Shown here piece after piece: positions 1 to 5,142 of a stretch of DNA of 5,646 nt. A program made the position numbers and the translations under genes. The DNA comes from Parcubacteria group bacterium GW2011_GWA2_50_10b. Its GTDB lineage: Bacteria > Patescibacteriota > Minisyncoccia > Phycocordibacterales > Zambryskibacteraceae. Position 1 is the first letter of the stretch. Every line of letters starts with the position of its first letter. The stretch spans positions 1 through 5,646 of the forward strand of contig LCQJ01000021.1 in assembly GCA_001004085.1 (NCBI GenBank), given 5' to 3'. The notes under the pieces were generated by a model that ran no database searches, was not told the origin of the DNA, and worked only from the letters and a program-made list of their open reading frames with translations.

Positions 1-184
1 CTTCGAGAATCGCATCGGCCATGGCAATCGACTGCTTGCGCACCACCGGATCGGCGCTCGATTTCACCACGGTATTGATAACCAGGAGAATGCCGGCCAA
101 ACCAACGCTGACGATGACGATAAACATGATCAGTTCGATCAGGGTCAGGCCGCGCTGGTCGTGCCGGTTGGGGTTAACGTACAT
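1..184 (-). CDS. Type IV prepilin-like protein, MshD/PilV type (N-terminal part)
   Basis: The reading frame starts at the ATG at 184-182 and is cut by the left edge after 61 residues. Residues 1-12 are a short charged leader ending in RG, followed by LTLIE, which is the prepilin peptidase site: cleavage after Gly12 leaves Leu1 and the invariant Glu5 of the mature pilin. A hydrophobic helix covers about residues 13-40. The following SADPVVRKQSIAMADAILE resembles the start of the MshD/PilV group of minor pilins, so the likely role is a minor pilin or pseudopilin of a type IV pilus or related secretion machine, assembled in the inner membrane. The start overlaps the end of the upstream gene by 11 bases in another frame, which suggests translational coupling; no good Shine-Dalgarno is visible. 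The globular C-terminal part lies outside the window, so the exact subtype is uncertain. Confidence 0.85.
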   Translation of the reverse strand, partial: MYVNPNRHDQRGLTLIELIMFIVIVSVGLAGILLVINTVVKSSADPVVRKQSIAMADAILE

Positions 185-458
185 AGCCGGTCGCCGCATC
201 GACTTTGATATCGGTTCGATCAACATTAACTGTCGTCATTATTTCTCCTTTGGCATTAAGCCCCGTCTCTATTTCCACTTCAACCGGCCTCTCCTCTAGG
301 GCCGTATCCAATTCCAGACCGGCATCATAATTGACCCCGATAACATCGAGGTCAATAAAGGCACGGGCAGTGGAACCGGCCCACGGCACCACAAAGGGCC
401 CAGCGATAAGCGCGAGCACGGAGAGGGTGGTCATGAGACGCGAATGGGTGGAATGCAT
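174..458 (-). CDS. Secreted protein of unknown function, upstream of prepilin
   Basis: I do not recognise this 94-residue protein. Residues 1-33 look like a Sec signal peptide: a basic start (His, Arg7), a hydrophobic core at about 12-26 and a plausible signal peptidase I site STARA|FID after Ala33. The mature part of about 60 residues is acidic and alternates hydrophobic and polar residues (VEVEIETG, TTVNVDRTDIKVD), suggesting beta strands; it has no cysteine. A second Met at residue 9 could be the real start and would give a more usual signal peptide; neither start has a clear ribosome binding site. The gene overlaps the prepilin by 11 bases, so the two are probably made together and it may be a pilus accessory or periplasmic/surface component. 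That role is inferred from position only. Confidence 0.65.
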   Translation of the reverse strand: MHSTHSRLMTTLSVLALIAGPFVVPWAGSTARAFIDLDVIGVNYDAGLELDTALEERPVEVEIETGLNAKGEIMTTVNVDRTDIKVDAATGYVR

Positions 459-494
459 AGCGGTTATTCGTCAATCGAACCGAGAAATTATGAG

Positions 495-558
495 TCCCGT
501 ACGAAGTCCGAAACATAAGTTTCGGCAGAAATCTCCGGATTTCTTACTTCGTACCGGA
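495..558. repeat. Palindromic element folding into a three-way junction
   Basis: This intergenic stretch contains three nested perfect stems. The outer stem is GTACGAAGT (499-507) with ACTTCGTAC (546-554), and it continues past one C/C mismatch with TCC (495-497) and GGA (556-558). Inside it lie two side-by-side hairpins: CCGAAAC (508-514) with GTTTCGG (519-525) around the loop ATAA, and AGAAATC (527-533) with GATTTCT (538-544) around the loop TCCG. Only single bases (526 and 545) are left unpaired at the junction. There is no T-tract on either side, so a simple intrinsic terminator is unlikely. It lies between the 3' end of the small Cys-motif gene and the 5' end of the secreted-protein gene. 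It could be a REP-like mobile palindrome, a structured RNA or a protein binding site; the sequence alone does not decide. Confidence 0.8.
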
Positions 559-595
559 TGAGCCTCCTGCAGTAGACGTAAATCCTGGCCGTTTC

Positions 596-820
596 TTACT
601 GGCACTCGGCGAACTGGCAATAAGGAGGAGTTCTGCCCACCTCTGTGCCGTCCGGGCAGATGAAAATGTCAGCAGTGCAGGCCCAGCTACCGGAAAAGTT
701 GTTAAGTTGGGAAGTTTTTAAGTTCGAAGTTGATGGGTTATTAATAATTGCGTATGAAAAAATTCCGAAAATGAGTATAAAAAGTGTGGCGCTTACGATA
801 GTTTTAATTTCCGATTGCAT
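596..820 (-). CDS. Small membrane-anchored protein with CPDGTEVGR cysteine motif
   Basis: This is a 74-residue protein with a hydrophobic segment at about residues 7-26 that serves as signal anchor or uncleaved signal peptide, then a Ser/Asn-rich spacer (28-46) and a compact C-terminal motif with four cysteines (Cys48, Cys55, Cys68, Cys73). The core ICPDGTEVGRTPPYCQFAEC matches a short motif that I know from many extracytoplasmic proteins of Patescibacteria, where the four Cys probably form two disulfides; the function of the motif is unknown to me. The protein is likely exposed outside the membrane. Its ATG lies 12 bases after the stop of the Gmad2/GerMN gene, so the two appear to be one transcription unit. 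Upstream of the ATG there is only a weak purine stretch (GAAGAAA). Confidence 0.75.
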   Translation of the reverse strand: MQSEIKTIVSATLFILIFGIFSYAIINNPSTSNLKTSQLNNFSGSWACTADIFICPDGTEVGRTPPYCQFAECQ

Positions 821-832
821 GATATTTCTTCA

Positions 833-1702
833 TTAAGGCTGGAAGAGCCAATCCGGCGAGAAACGCACGGTTGTTACTCCCCCGAACTGTTTGGCAGTCG
901 CTTCTATCTGAGCACGGAGAATCTGGACCCGACAAGAGCCTCCGCCGGTCTTGTTTTGGGGGTCGGCAAACGAAAGCGTCAGCACGGTGTTGCTGAGAGC
1001 GGCGCCGGTAAGCGTCACGCCTGAAAGCGGGAATTCCGTATTCGGTGCCTGGAGGCGCTCTGCCGGGGTCGGTCCTTTCAAAAGCTCTTTGACCGCGTCT
1101 TGAATCGGAGTATTGGTCAATAGGATAGAGCGTTCGGCTGGTACCAAACCCTGCGCGGAACAGAGAATGTTGCCGCTCGCGTCCCGGTCTTTGTTCTCAT
1201 TGTAAAAATAAAGCTTGACCGCGCGCACGCTGGCCTGAGCCGTCTCACCGAAACGCACCGGGATGCGCACTTCGGCCGCGTTTTCCGGTAAGCCGGACGG
1301 ATTATCCTTTTCTAAAACCAAGATGCCGGTCGCCGTGGTCGAAGTGGCAAACGGTAGCGACAGACGGAAAGGCACGAATTCGGTGGTCATCCATTCCCCT
1401 TGCGCTTGCGCGGGAGCCTGGGCTAAAAGACGGCCATTGGCATCAAGAAGCTTGATTGGGAAACTCGCTTCGAAATACCAGTTGCCGCGGGCCTCGCCGC
1501 TGACCGTCACGGGGCTGGTTACTACGGCATTGGGCAGCGGACTGTCCACCCTGATGAGTGCGTTTTGAGTGGGAGTGGTCGTGGCATCGCCGCCGTTATT
1601 GCCCGGCGGGATGACACTTTCGGGACTCCGAAGCGCAAAGTAGGCCCCGGTGCCCAGGACTACCAGCAAGGCAATGACAATTAATGTGCCGAGTTTGGTC
1701 AT
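833..1702 (-). CDS. Membrane-anchored Gmad2 and GerMN domain protein
   Basis: This protein of 289 residues has an N-terminal hydrophobic anchor (about 5-23) and a Pro/Gly/Thr-rich linker (26-47). Next comes a Gmad2 immunoglobulin-like domain (about 48-152), with the typical SPLPNAVVTSPVTVSGEARG and the GEWMTTEFVPF strand. A GerMN domain follows (about 158-288), recognisable by AVKELLKGPTPAE and the final RAQIEATAKQFGGVTTVRFS. GerMN domains were first described in spore germination protein GerM, but Gmad2+GerMN proteins are common in non-spore-forming bacteria and in Patescibacteria; the family is thought to act on or at the cell envelope and no enzymatic activity is established. Cys181 and Cys257, both in the GerMN part, could form a disulfide. 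No Shine-Dalgarno is visible before the ATG. A weak -10-like TATTAT (1729-1734) lies 27 bases upstream. The small Cys-motif gene follows in the same direction. Confidence 0.88.
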   Translation of the reverse strand: MTKLGTLIVIALLVVLGTGAYFALRSPESVIPPGNNGGDATTTPTQNALIRVDSPLPNAVVTSPVTVSGEARGNWYFEASFPIKLLDANGRLLAQAPAQAQGEWMTTEFVPFRLSLPFATSTTATGILVLEKDNPSGLPENAAEVRIPVRFGETAQASVRAVKLYFYNENKDRDASGNILCSAQGLVPAERSILLTNTPIQDAVKELLKGPTPAERLQAPNTEFPLSGVTLTGAALSNTVLTLSFADPQNKTGGGSCRVQILRAQIEATAKQFGGVTTVRFSPDWLFQP

Positions 1703-1761
1703 GTATGTATCTATAACGCAAGCCTACCATAATACTTACCTGCCTTTATGTAAATAGTGAA

Positions 1762-1784
1762 CGGGGCAAGTCACACTTGCCCCG
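1762..1784 (-). terminator. Likely terminator of the REC-GGDEF gene
   Basis: A perfect 10-bp inverted repeat, CGGGGCAAGT (1762-1771) and ACTTGCCCCG (1775-1784), encloses a 3-base loop. It begins 9 bases after the stop codon of the response regulator gene. On the minus strand the stem is followed by TTCACTATTTACAT, a weak and interrupted T-tract, so termination is likely but perhaps not complete. The run AAAG just before the stem on the minus strand is not complementary to this tail. Confidence 0.65.
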
Positions 1785-1792
1785 CTTTCGTA

Positions 1793-2713
1793 CTAACGAC
1801 CGACTTTTTTGACTTCTTTCGCCTTGGTGAGCCGTACATTGGCGCGCCTGATGAGTTCGGTGAGACCTTCGCCAGGATCGTCAATCTCTTCACATCGTAT
1901 CTGCGCAGCTCCGAAGGAAACCGAGAACCTTACCTTGAAATGTTCCTCGTAGGAAACAAAAGTGTTCCCTACCTGCTGCGCGTATTTCTCCCCGATCTTG
2001 GCAGCCGTTTCTTCGTCCGTGTCCGGCAGGAGAACCAGGAACTCATCACCGGCGCCCGCCTTGCGGCACAAGTAATCCGAAGGCCGCACATGCATCTTCA
2101 AAGTCCTGGCGACCTCTCTTATGACTTCGTCCCCGCAGGTAGTGCCATACTGATCGTTCAGCACCTTGAAGTTGTCAATGTCGATGAAAATAATCGAGAG
2201 GACTTCCGGATGCTTTCTGTCCTTGGTCGTCTTGAGGGACGCCATTGACTTCTTGCGAAATTGCCGGAAGTTGTCAAGCTTGGTCATCTCGTCTTCGGCC
2301 AGCTTATCCATGGTCTCCCAGATTGGGTTGTGGCGAGCAAAGGTGACGAGACGGTCGACCGAGTCTTTAGCCTTATAGTAAACTGCGTACGCGCCCGCCA
2401 TTTGGGCTTCCTGGTCTACCACGTTGCTTTCATCCCCGGTCAAAACGATGGATATGACCCTGTCTCCGGCTGCCTCCTTTATCGCCCTGACCAGGTCGAA
2501 ACCGCTCTTCATTCCCTTGAGATGGATGTCTACGATGACCAGCATGTGGTCATGCTCGTTCTTGTGAACGACTCTCATCGCCGATTCGTACGTTGCGCAC
2601 GAATCAACTCGGAAACCCAGGTCACGAAAAAGGATTTCGAGCATCTTTCGCTCTTCTTTGTCGTCCTCTACCACGAGGACGGCAGGCTTTTCGCCTTTTG
2701 ACGTCGTCTCCAT
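1793..2713 (-). CDS. Response regulator with REC and GGDEF domains (putative diguanylate cyclase)
   Basis: This cytoplasmic protein of 306 residues has two domains. The receiver domain (about 10-128) shows the acidic pair Asp17/Asp18, the phosphoacceptor Asp62 in VIVDIHLKG, Thr92 in LTGDES and Lys114. A short helical linker (about 130-165) leads to a GGDEF domain (about 168-303), which would make c-di-GMP from two GTP. In it FIDIDNFKVLND (176-187) supplies the metal-binding Asp178, and DEF at 223-225 is the signature core. Three departures are visible. The signature reads AGDEF and is preceded by two extra residues (CRKAGAGDEF against the usual CRYGGDEF). The GH of the usual NDxxGHxxGD is GT (Thr191). 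The RxxD of a product-inhibition site is intact (Arg210, Asp213). A good Shine-Dalgarno AGGGAG (2720-2725) sets the start. No histidine kinase lies nearby. Whether the cyclase is active is open. Confidence 0.92.
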   Translation of the reverse strand: METTSKGEKPAVLVVEDDKEERKMLEILFRDLGFRVDSCATYESAMRVVHKNEHDHMLVIVDIHLKGMKSGFDLVRAIKEAAGDRVISIVLTGDESNVVDQEAQMAGAYAVYYKAKDSVDRLVTFARHNPIWETMDKLAEDEMTKLDNFRQFRKKSMASLKTTKDRKHPEVLSIIFIDIDNFKVLNDQYGTTCGDEVIREVARTLKMHVRPSDYLCRKAGAGDEFLVLLPDTDEETAAKIGEKYAQQVGNTFVSYEEHFKVRFSVSFGAAQIRCEEIDDPGEGLTELIRRANVRLTKAKEVKKVGR

Positions 2714-2719
2714 GGTAAA

Positions 2720-2725
2720 CTCCCT
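2720..2725 (-). promoter_or_regulatory. Strong ribosome binding site of the REC-GGDEF gene
   Basis: AGGGAG on the minus strand lies six bases before the ATG at 2713-2711. It is the clearest Shine-Dalgarno sequence in the window; most of the other genes have weak sites or none, so this protein may be translated more independently than its neighbours. Confidence 0.75.
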
Positions 2726-2750
2726 TGTTTATGGTGCGTTTCTGGCCTAA

Positions 2751-2778
2751 ACGATACAGGTCGCCGGGAATTTGTAAA
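2751..2778 (-). promoter_or_regulatory. Candidate promoter of the REC-GGDEF gene
   Basis: On the minus strand TTTACA (2778-2773, one mismatch to TTGACA) is separated by 16 bases from TATCGT (2756-2751, four of six matches to TATAAT), with TG directly before the -10. Transcription would start near 2744 and give a leader of about 30 bases that contains the Shine-Dalgarno. The -35 touches the foot of the hairpin at 2778-2815. The match is moderate and not experimentally supported. Confidence 0.4.
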
Positions 2779-2815
2779 CCCCCACACCTATTTGTATAAA
2801 AATAGGTGTGGGGGT
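2778..2815 (-). terminator. Hairpin after the MurA-like gene, shared-stem family copy A
   Basis: A perfect 16-bp inverted repeat (2778-2793 with 2800-2815; left arm ACCCCCACACCTATTT) encloses the 6-base loop GTATAA. It starts 21 bases after the stop of the MurA-like gene, and on the minus strand it is followed by TTACAAATT, so it can serve as its terminator despite a poor T-tract. Its stem shares CCCCCACACCTA and the complementary TAGGTGTGGGGG with the hairpin at 4745-4795, which makes it part of a repeat family and not a random terminator. Confidence 0.7.
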
Positions 2816-2836
2816 AAAGCGGCCGATTTCTGACTT

Positions 2837-4138
2837 CTATTTGATTAACCTGATTCTGGCTCCGATTTTATTCAATCTTTCGACAATGTTCTCGTAACCA
2901 CGCTTGATGGCATAGACATTCCGGAGAGTCGAGACCCCCTCGGCCCCGAGCATGGCCACCATAAGCATGACGGCCGGACGCAAGGCGGGCGGACAGACGA
3001 TTTGCGCCCCTTTGAGCTTACTCGGCCCGTCGACGAAAACCCGGTGCGGGTCGGCCAGCCTGACCTGACCACCAAGGCGGTTCAGTTCGGTAAAGAAAAT
3101 GGCCCGGTCCTCCCACATCCAGTCGTGGATAAGCGTCGTGCCCTCGGCCTGAGTGGCAATTGGCACGAAAAATGGCAGGTTGTCGGTATTGATGCCGGGA
3201 TACGGCTGGGCGTGAATTTTGTCGGAGAGTGCTTTGAGTTTGGAAGGTGAAATGGTGATGTCGACCAGCTTGGTGCGGCCGTTCTCCGACAGATACGGTT
3301 TCGAGAGCCTATATTTCAAACCCATTTTCTCCAGTTTCAAAAGTTCGACTTTCAGGAAATCGATGGGAGCCCTTTTGATAAGCAGTTTCGAACGAGTCAT
3401 GATGGCCGCCGTGATGAAAAGCATCGCCTCAATCGGGTCCTCGCTGTTCGAGTATTCGATATCGGTTTTAATGTCAGGGTTACCGGTGACAGTGAGAGTC
3501 TTGGTACCGATGCCTTCGATGCGGACCCCGAGTTTCTCGAGAAAATAGCAAACCTCGAGCACCATGTAATTCTGCTGGGCGAAGTCGATGATGGTCTTTT
3601 GCGGCAGCACGGCCGCGCGCAATATCGTGTTGGTAGTGCCGGTATCGCTCGACTCATACATGACCGTTTCCCGCTTCGGCTTACCATTGGCGGAAATCTG
3701 ATAGTGATTATTTCTCGTAACGATTTTCAAACCCAAGTCTTCGAGGGCGTAACGGTGAGCGGCTATCGTCCGCTCACCCATCTTGCATCCTCCGATATGT
3801 GGCAGTTTAAAGGAACGCAGGCGAGCCGAAAGCGGCCCGATGAGCATCAAGGTTGAACGGATTTTGCCAGCGGCATCCAGATCGATGCCCTTCATCGAGA
3901 ATCTCGCCGGCGGCGAAATGGTAATGCTATGCCTTCCTTTCCAGGATGTTTTAATGCCGAGACTGTGGAAAATTTCCAAGAATCTGTTCACTTCTTCTAT
4001 TCTCGGTATGTTATGGAGAGTGGTTCGCCCTTTGTTTACCAGGGCGGCGGCAAATAGATGGGTAGCTCCGTTTTTGGAGCAATTAGTTGTTATCTCCCCG
4101 GAGAGCCGGTGTCCGCCCTCGATTTCGAAATCATCCAT
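2837..4138 (-). CDS. murA: MurA-like UDP-N-acetylglucosamine 1-carboxyvinyltransferase, divergent
   Basis: This 433-residue cytoplasmic protein belongs to the EPSP synthase/MurA fold and matches MurA over its full length (usual length about 420). MurA transfers enolpyruvate from PEP to UDP-GlcNAc, the first committed step of peptidoglycan synthesis. Visible active-site positions are Lys22-Asn23 (SKNGA), Arg94 (KIRSTL), Cys118 and Arg123 in GGCKMGER (the PEP-binding, fosfomycin-reactive Cys loop), Asp319 in PYPGINTD (the E. coli Asp305 equivalent) and KRGYE near the C-terminus. The segment that is TDLRA in E. coli (Asp369) reads PALRP here, so that Asp is replaced by Ala385, and RPVDLH after the Cys loop reads RTIAAH. 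The protein may be a paralogue with altered activity. The ATG at 4138 is preferred over a TTG two codons upstream because MDDFEIEGG aligns with the usual MurA start. It begins seven bases after the ClpP-like stop codon, which implies cotranscription. Confidence 0.88.
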   Translation of the reverse strand: MDDFEIEGGHRLSGEITTNCSKNGATHLFAAALVNKGRTTLHNIPRIEEVNRFLEIFHSLGIKTSWKGRHSITISPPARFSMKGIDLDAAGKIRSTLMLIGPLSARLRSFKLPHIGGCKMGERTIAAHRYALEDLGLKIVTRNNHYQISANGKPKRETVMYESSDTGTTNTILRAAVLPQKTIIDFAQQNYMVLEVCYFLEKLGVRIEGIGTKTLTVTGNPDIKTDIEYSNSEDPIEAMLFITAAIMTRSKLLIKRAPIDFLKVELLKLEKMGLKYRLSKPYLSENGRTKLVDITISPSKLKALSDKIHAQPYPGINTDNLPFFVPIATQAEGTTLIHDWMWEDRAIFFTELNRLGGQVRLADPHRVFVDGPSKLKGAQIVCPPALRPAVMLMVAMLGAEGVSTLRNVYAIKRGYENIVERLNKIGARIRLIK

Positions 4139-4145
4139 AACCAAG

Positions 4146-4739
4146 CTATTCTAGCACTTTATGGGCTAGACCCATGTTGACTGCCTCTTCTGCGGTGAAG
4201 ACGGTATTGTGCGCCATGAGCTCCAATATTCTTTCGGGACTATAACGCCCGGCAGTCGCGTCCGAGACGACACAGGCGTACTGATAATCCTTTAGTTTGT
4301 CCTCCTTAAGCATATTTTCCATATCGGCAGTTGAGTATCGCTTGCCATCGGCAAAAGTTCTGCCGGCCAGATGGAAAAGGAGGGTAGTATTCTTGGTCAG
4401 ATATCTTTTCTCGCCGGCGAGAAAGACGATAATACCAGAAGAGTCTACATCTCCGGAGCCGATAGTCACCAGATTCGGCCGCAACCAGCTCCTCACCGCG
4501 TCATAGAAACTCATGCCGACACCGGTCACACCGCCGTAGGAATTAACCATAAGATGAATCTCCTCATTCTGATCGTACTCAAGAAGCGATTTTATTTTTG
4601 AAAATACGTTTTGCAGATTGTCATAATTTACGCCGCCCAGCCATTCGACGGTACGTCCCGGCTTGGAAATAAAAAAGTCTCCCGCCCATAAAGCCGGTTG
4701 GGTGTCATTTTTAATTTTATTTTTTACTGAAGTTTTCAT
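4146..4739 (-). CDS. ClpP-like serine peptidase (Clp protease proteolytic subunit family)
   Basis: This 197-residue cytoplasmic protein has the ClpP/crotonase fold and the usual ClpP length. Landmarks are VNSYGGVTGVGMSFYDAV (about 65-82, the NSPGG oxyanion region with Pro replaced by Tyr), the nucleophile Ser100 in GDVDSSG, the catalytic His123 in LLFHLAG, and FTAEEAVNMGLAHKVL at the C-terminus, corresponding to the ClpP ending. The third member of the triad, Asp in the ERDRF segment of E. coli ClpP, aligns with Asn178 in AHNTVF. ClpP cuts proteins fed by an AAA+ unfoldase such as ClpX or ClpC; none is encoded here. The ATG at 4739 is chosen; a GTG five codons upstream lies inside the hairpin at 4745-4795 and is less likely. 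The MurA-like gene follows after seven bases. Confidence 0.85.
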   Translation of the reverse strand: MKTSVKNKIKNDTQPALWAGDFFISKPGRTVEWLGGVNYDNLQNVFSKIKSLLEYDQNEEIHLMVNSYGGVTGVGMSFYDAVRSWLRPNLVTIGSGDVDSSGIIVFLAGEKRYLTKNTTLLFHLAGRTFADGKRYSTADMENMLKEDKLKDYQYACVVSDATAGRYSPERILELMAHNTVFTAEEAVNMGLAHKVLE

Positions 4740-4744
4740 GGCAA

Positions 4745-4795
4745 GCCCCCACACCTACTTTTCCTGAAAGTTTATATAAAAGTAGGTGTGGGGGC
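4745..4795 (-). repeat. Hairpin before the ClpP-like gene, shared-stem family copy B
   Basis: A perfect 18-bp inverted repeat (4745-4762 with 4778-4795; left arm GCCCCCACACCTACTTTT) encloses a 15-base loop. It shares 12 bases per arm with the hairpin at 2778-2815. The next stem pair differs but stays paired (T-A there, C-G here). On the minus strand the 3' arm contains G-rich AGGTGTGGGGG ending six bases before the ClpP-like ATG, so the structure could hide the ribosome binding site. A -10-like TATAAA also lies at the loop, so the RNA might begin inside the hairpin and lack the 5' arm. It is either a regulatory leader or a dispersed palindromic repeat. Confidence 0.7.
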
Positions 4796-4809
4796 AAGCG
4801 CAACAATAC

Positions 4810-4841
4810 AACAAAACAACCGCGGCTGCGGTTGTTTTGTT
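4810..4841 (-). terminator. Intrinsic terminator of the KGG stress protein gene
   Basis: A perfect 14-bp inverted repeat (4810-4823 with 4828-4841, inner pairs ACAACCGC/GCGGTTGT) encloses the 4-base loop GGCT. On the minus strand the GC-rich top is followed by TTGTTTTGTTGTATTGTTG, a good T-rich tail partly within the stem. It lies 31 bases after the stop codon of the KGG gene. The arms are symmetrical, so it may work in both directions, but no plus-strand gene needs it. Confidence 0.85.
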
Positions 4842-4872
4842 TGCTTCCGTTTTCCAAAACCGGAAAGGCGGT

Positions 4873-5079
4873 TTACATCTCACCGTCACGGTTCTGACCG
4901 CTGGCCTGACCGCCCTTGCGGCCGGCTTCGCGGCCGGATTCAGAATCGAATTCGTTGGCATTGCCGCTCTCATGAGCCGCTTTGCCGCCTTTGGAAGCGA
5001 TTTGTCGGCGTTTTTCTTCCGACATCCCCGCAAACCCGCGGCCTTCACCTGATTTATTCTCGTTGTTATTATCTGCCAT
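4873..5079 (-). CDS. KGG-repeat general stress protein (YciG/Con-10-like)
   Basis: This is a small, very hydrophilic protein of 68 residues, rich in Gly, Lys, Glu, Asn and Ser. It carries the KGG motif twice, KGGKAAHESG (about 30-39) and RKGGQASGQN (about 54-63), preceded by the typical GFAGMSEEKRRQIA (15-28). Proteins of this family (KGG, the stress-induced repeat of YciG, GsiB and fungal Con-10) are soluble and probably disordered; they accumulate under stress or in stationary phase, and a protective, desiccation-type role is assumed but not biochemically defined. The ATG at 5079 is taken as start. The open frame continues upstream to 5220, but that part is encoded by palindromic leader DNA and has no resemblance to the family. 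A CAGGAGA stretch lies about 14 bases upstream of the ATG, an unusually long spacing. It has its own terminator, so it is probably monocistronic. Confidence 0.88.
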   Translation of the reverse strand: MADNNNENKSGEGRGFAGMSEEKRRQIASKGGKAAHESGNANEFDSESGREAGRKGGQASGQNRDGEM

Positions 5080-5106
5080 ATTTTTATGATTATTCTCCTG
5101 ATAATC

Positions 5107-5130
5107 GGGGGTTGGACATGTCCAACCCCC
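5107..5130. repeat. Perfect 24-bp palindrome in the KGG gene leader
   Basis: The half-site GGGGGTTGGACA (5107-5118) is followed directly by its exact reverse complement (5119-5130) without spacer. It lies 27 bases upstream of the KGG start codon. As RNA it forms a hairpin of about 10 bp with a tight loop; as duplex DNA it is a perfect dyad that could bind a dimeric regulator. No T-tract follows on either strand, so termination is uncertain. It may end transcripts from the upstream genes, control the stress gene, or be a dispersed repeat. Confidence 0.75.
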
Positions 5131-5142
5131 TTGGCTAATAAT

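Noticed and set aside
331..561. Plus-strand 76-residue open frame across the three-way junction element
   Set aside because: It overlaps the secreted-protein gene antisense and is partly made of palindromic DNA; no ribosome binding site or family resemblance.
1757..2248. 163-residue plus-strand open frame opposite the REC-GGDEF gene
   Set aside because: It is a shadow of the GGDEF coding region; the minus strand shows complete domain motifs and a good ribosome binding site.
3397..3687. Minus-strand open frame inside the MurA-like gene (also 2872-3075)
   Set aside because: Both are in another frame of a full-length MurA-like gene, with Ser/Arg-rich low-quality translations and no sign of independent expression.
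4139..4144. TTG start of the MurA-like gene two codons upstream
   Set aside because: MDDFEIEGG from the ATG at 4138 aligns with the usual MurA N-terminus, and TTG has no better ribosome binding site.
4740..4754. GTG start of the ClpP-like gene five codons upstream
   Set aside because: It lies inside the hairpin arm; the ATG at 4739 follows the G-rich stretch at suitable spacing.
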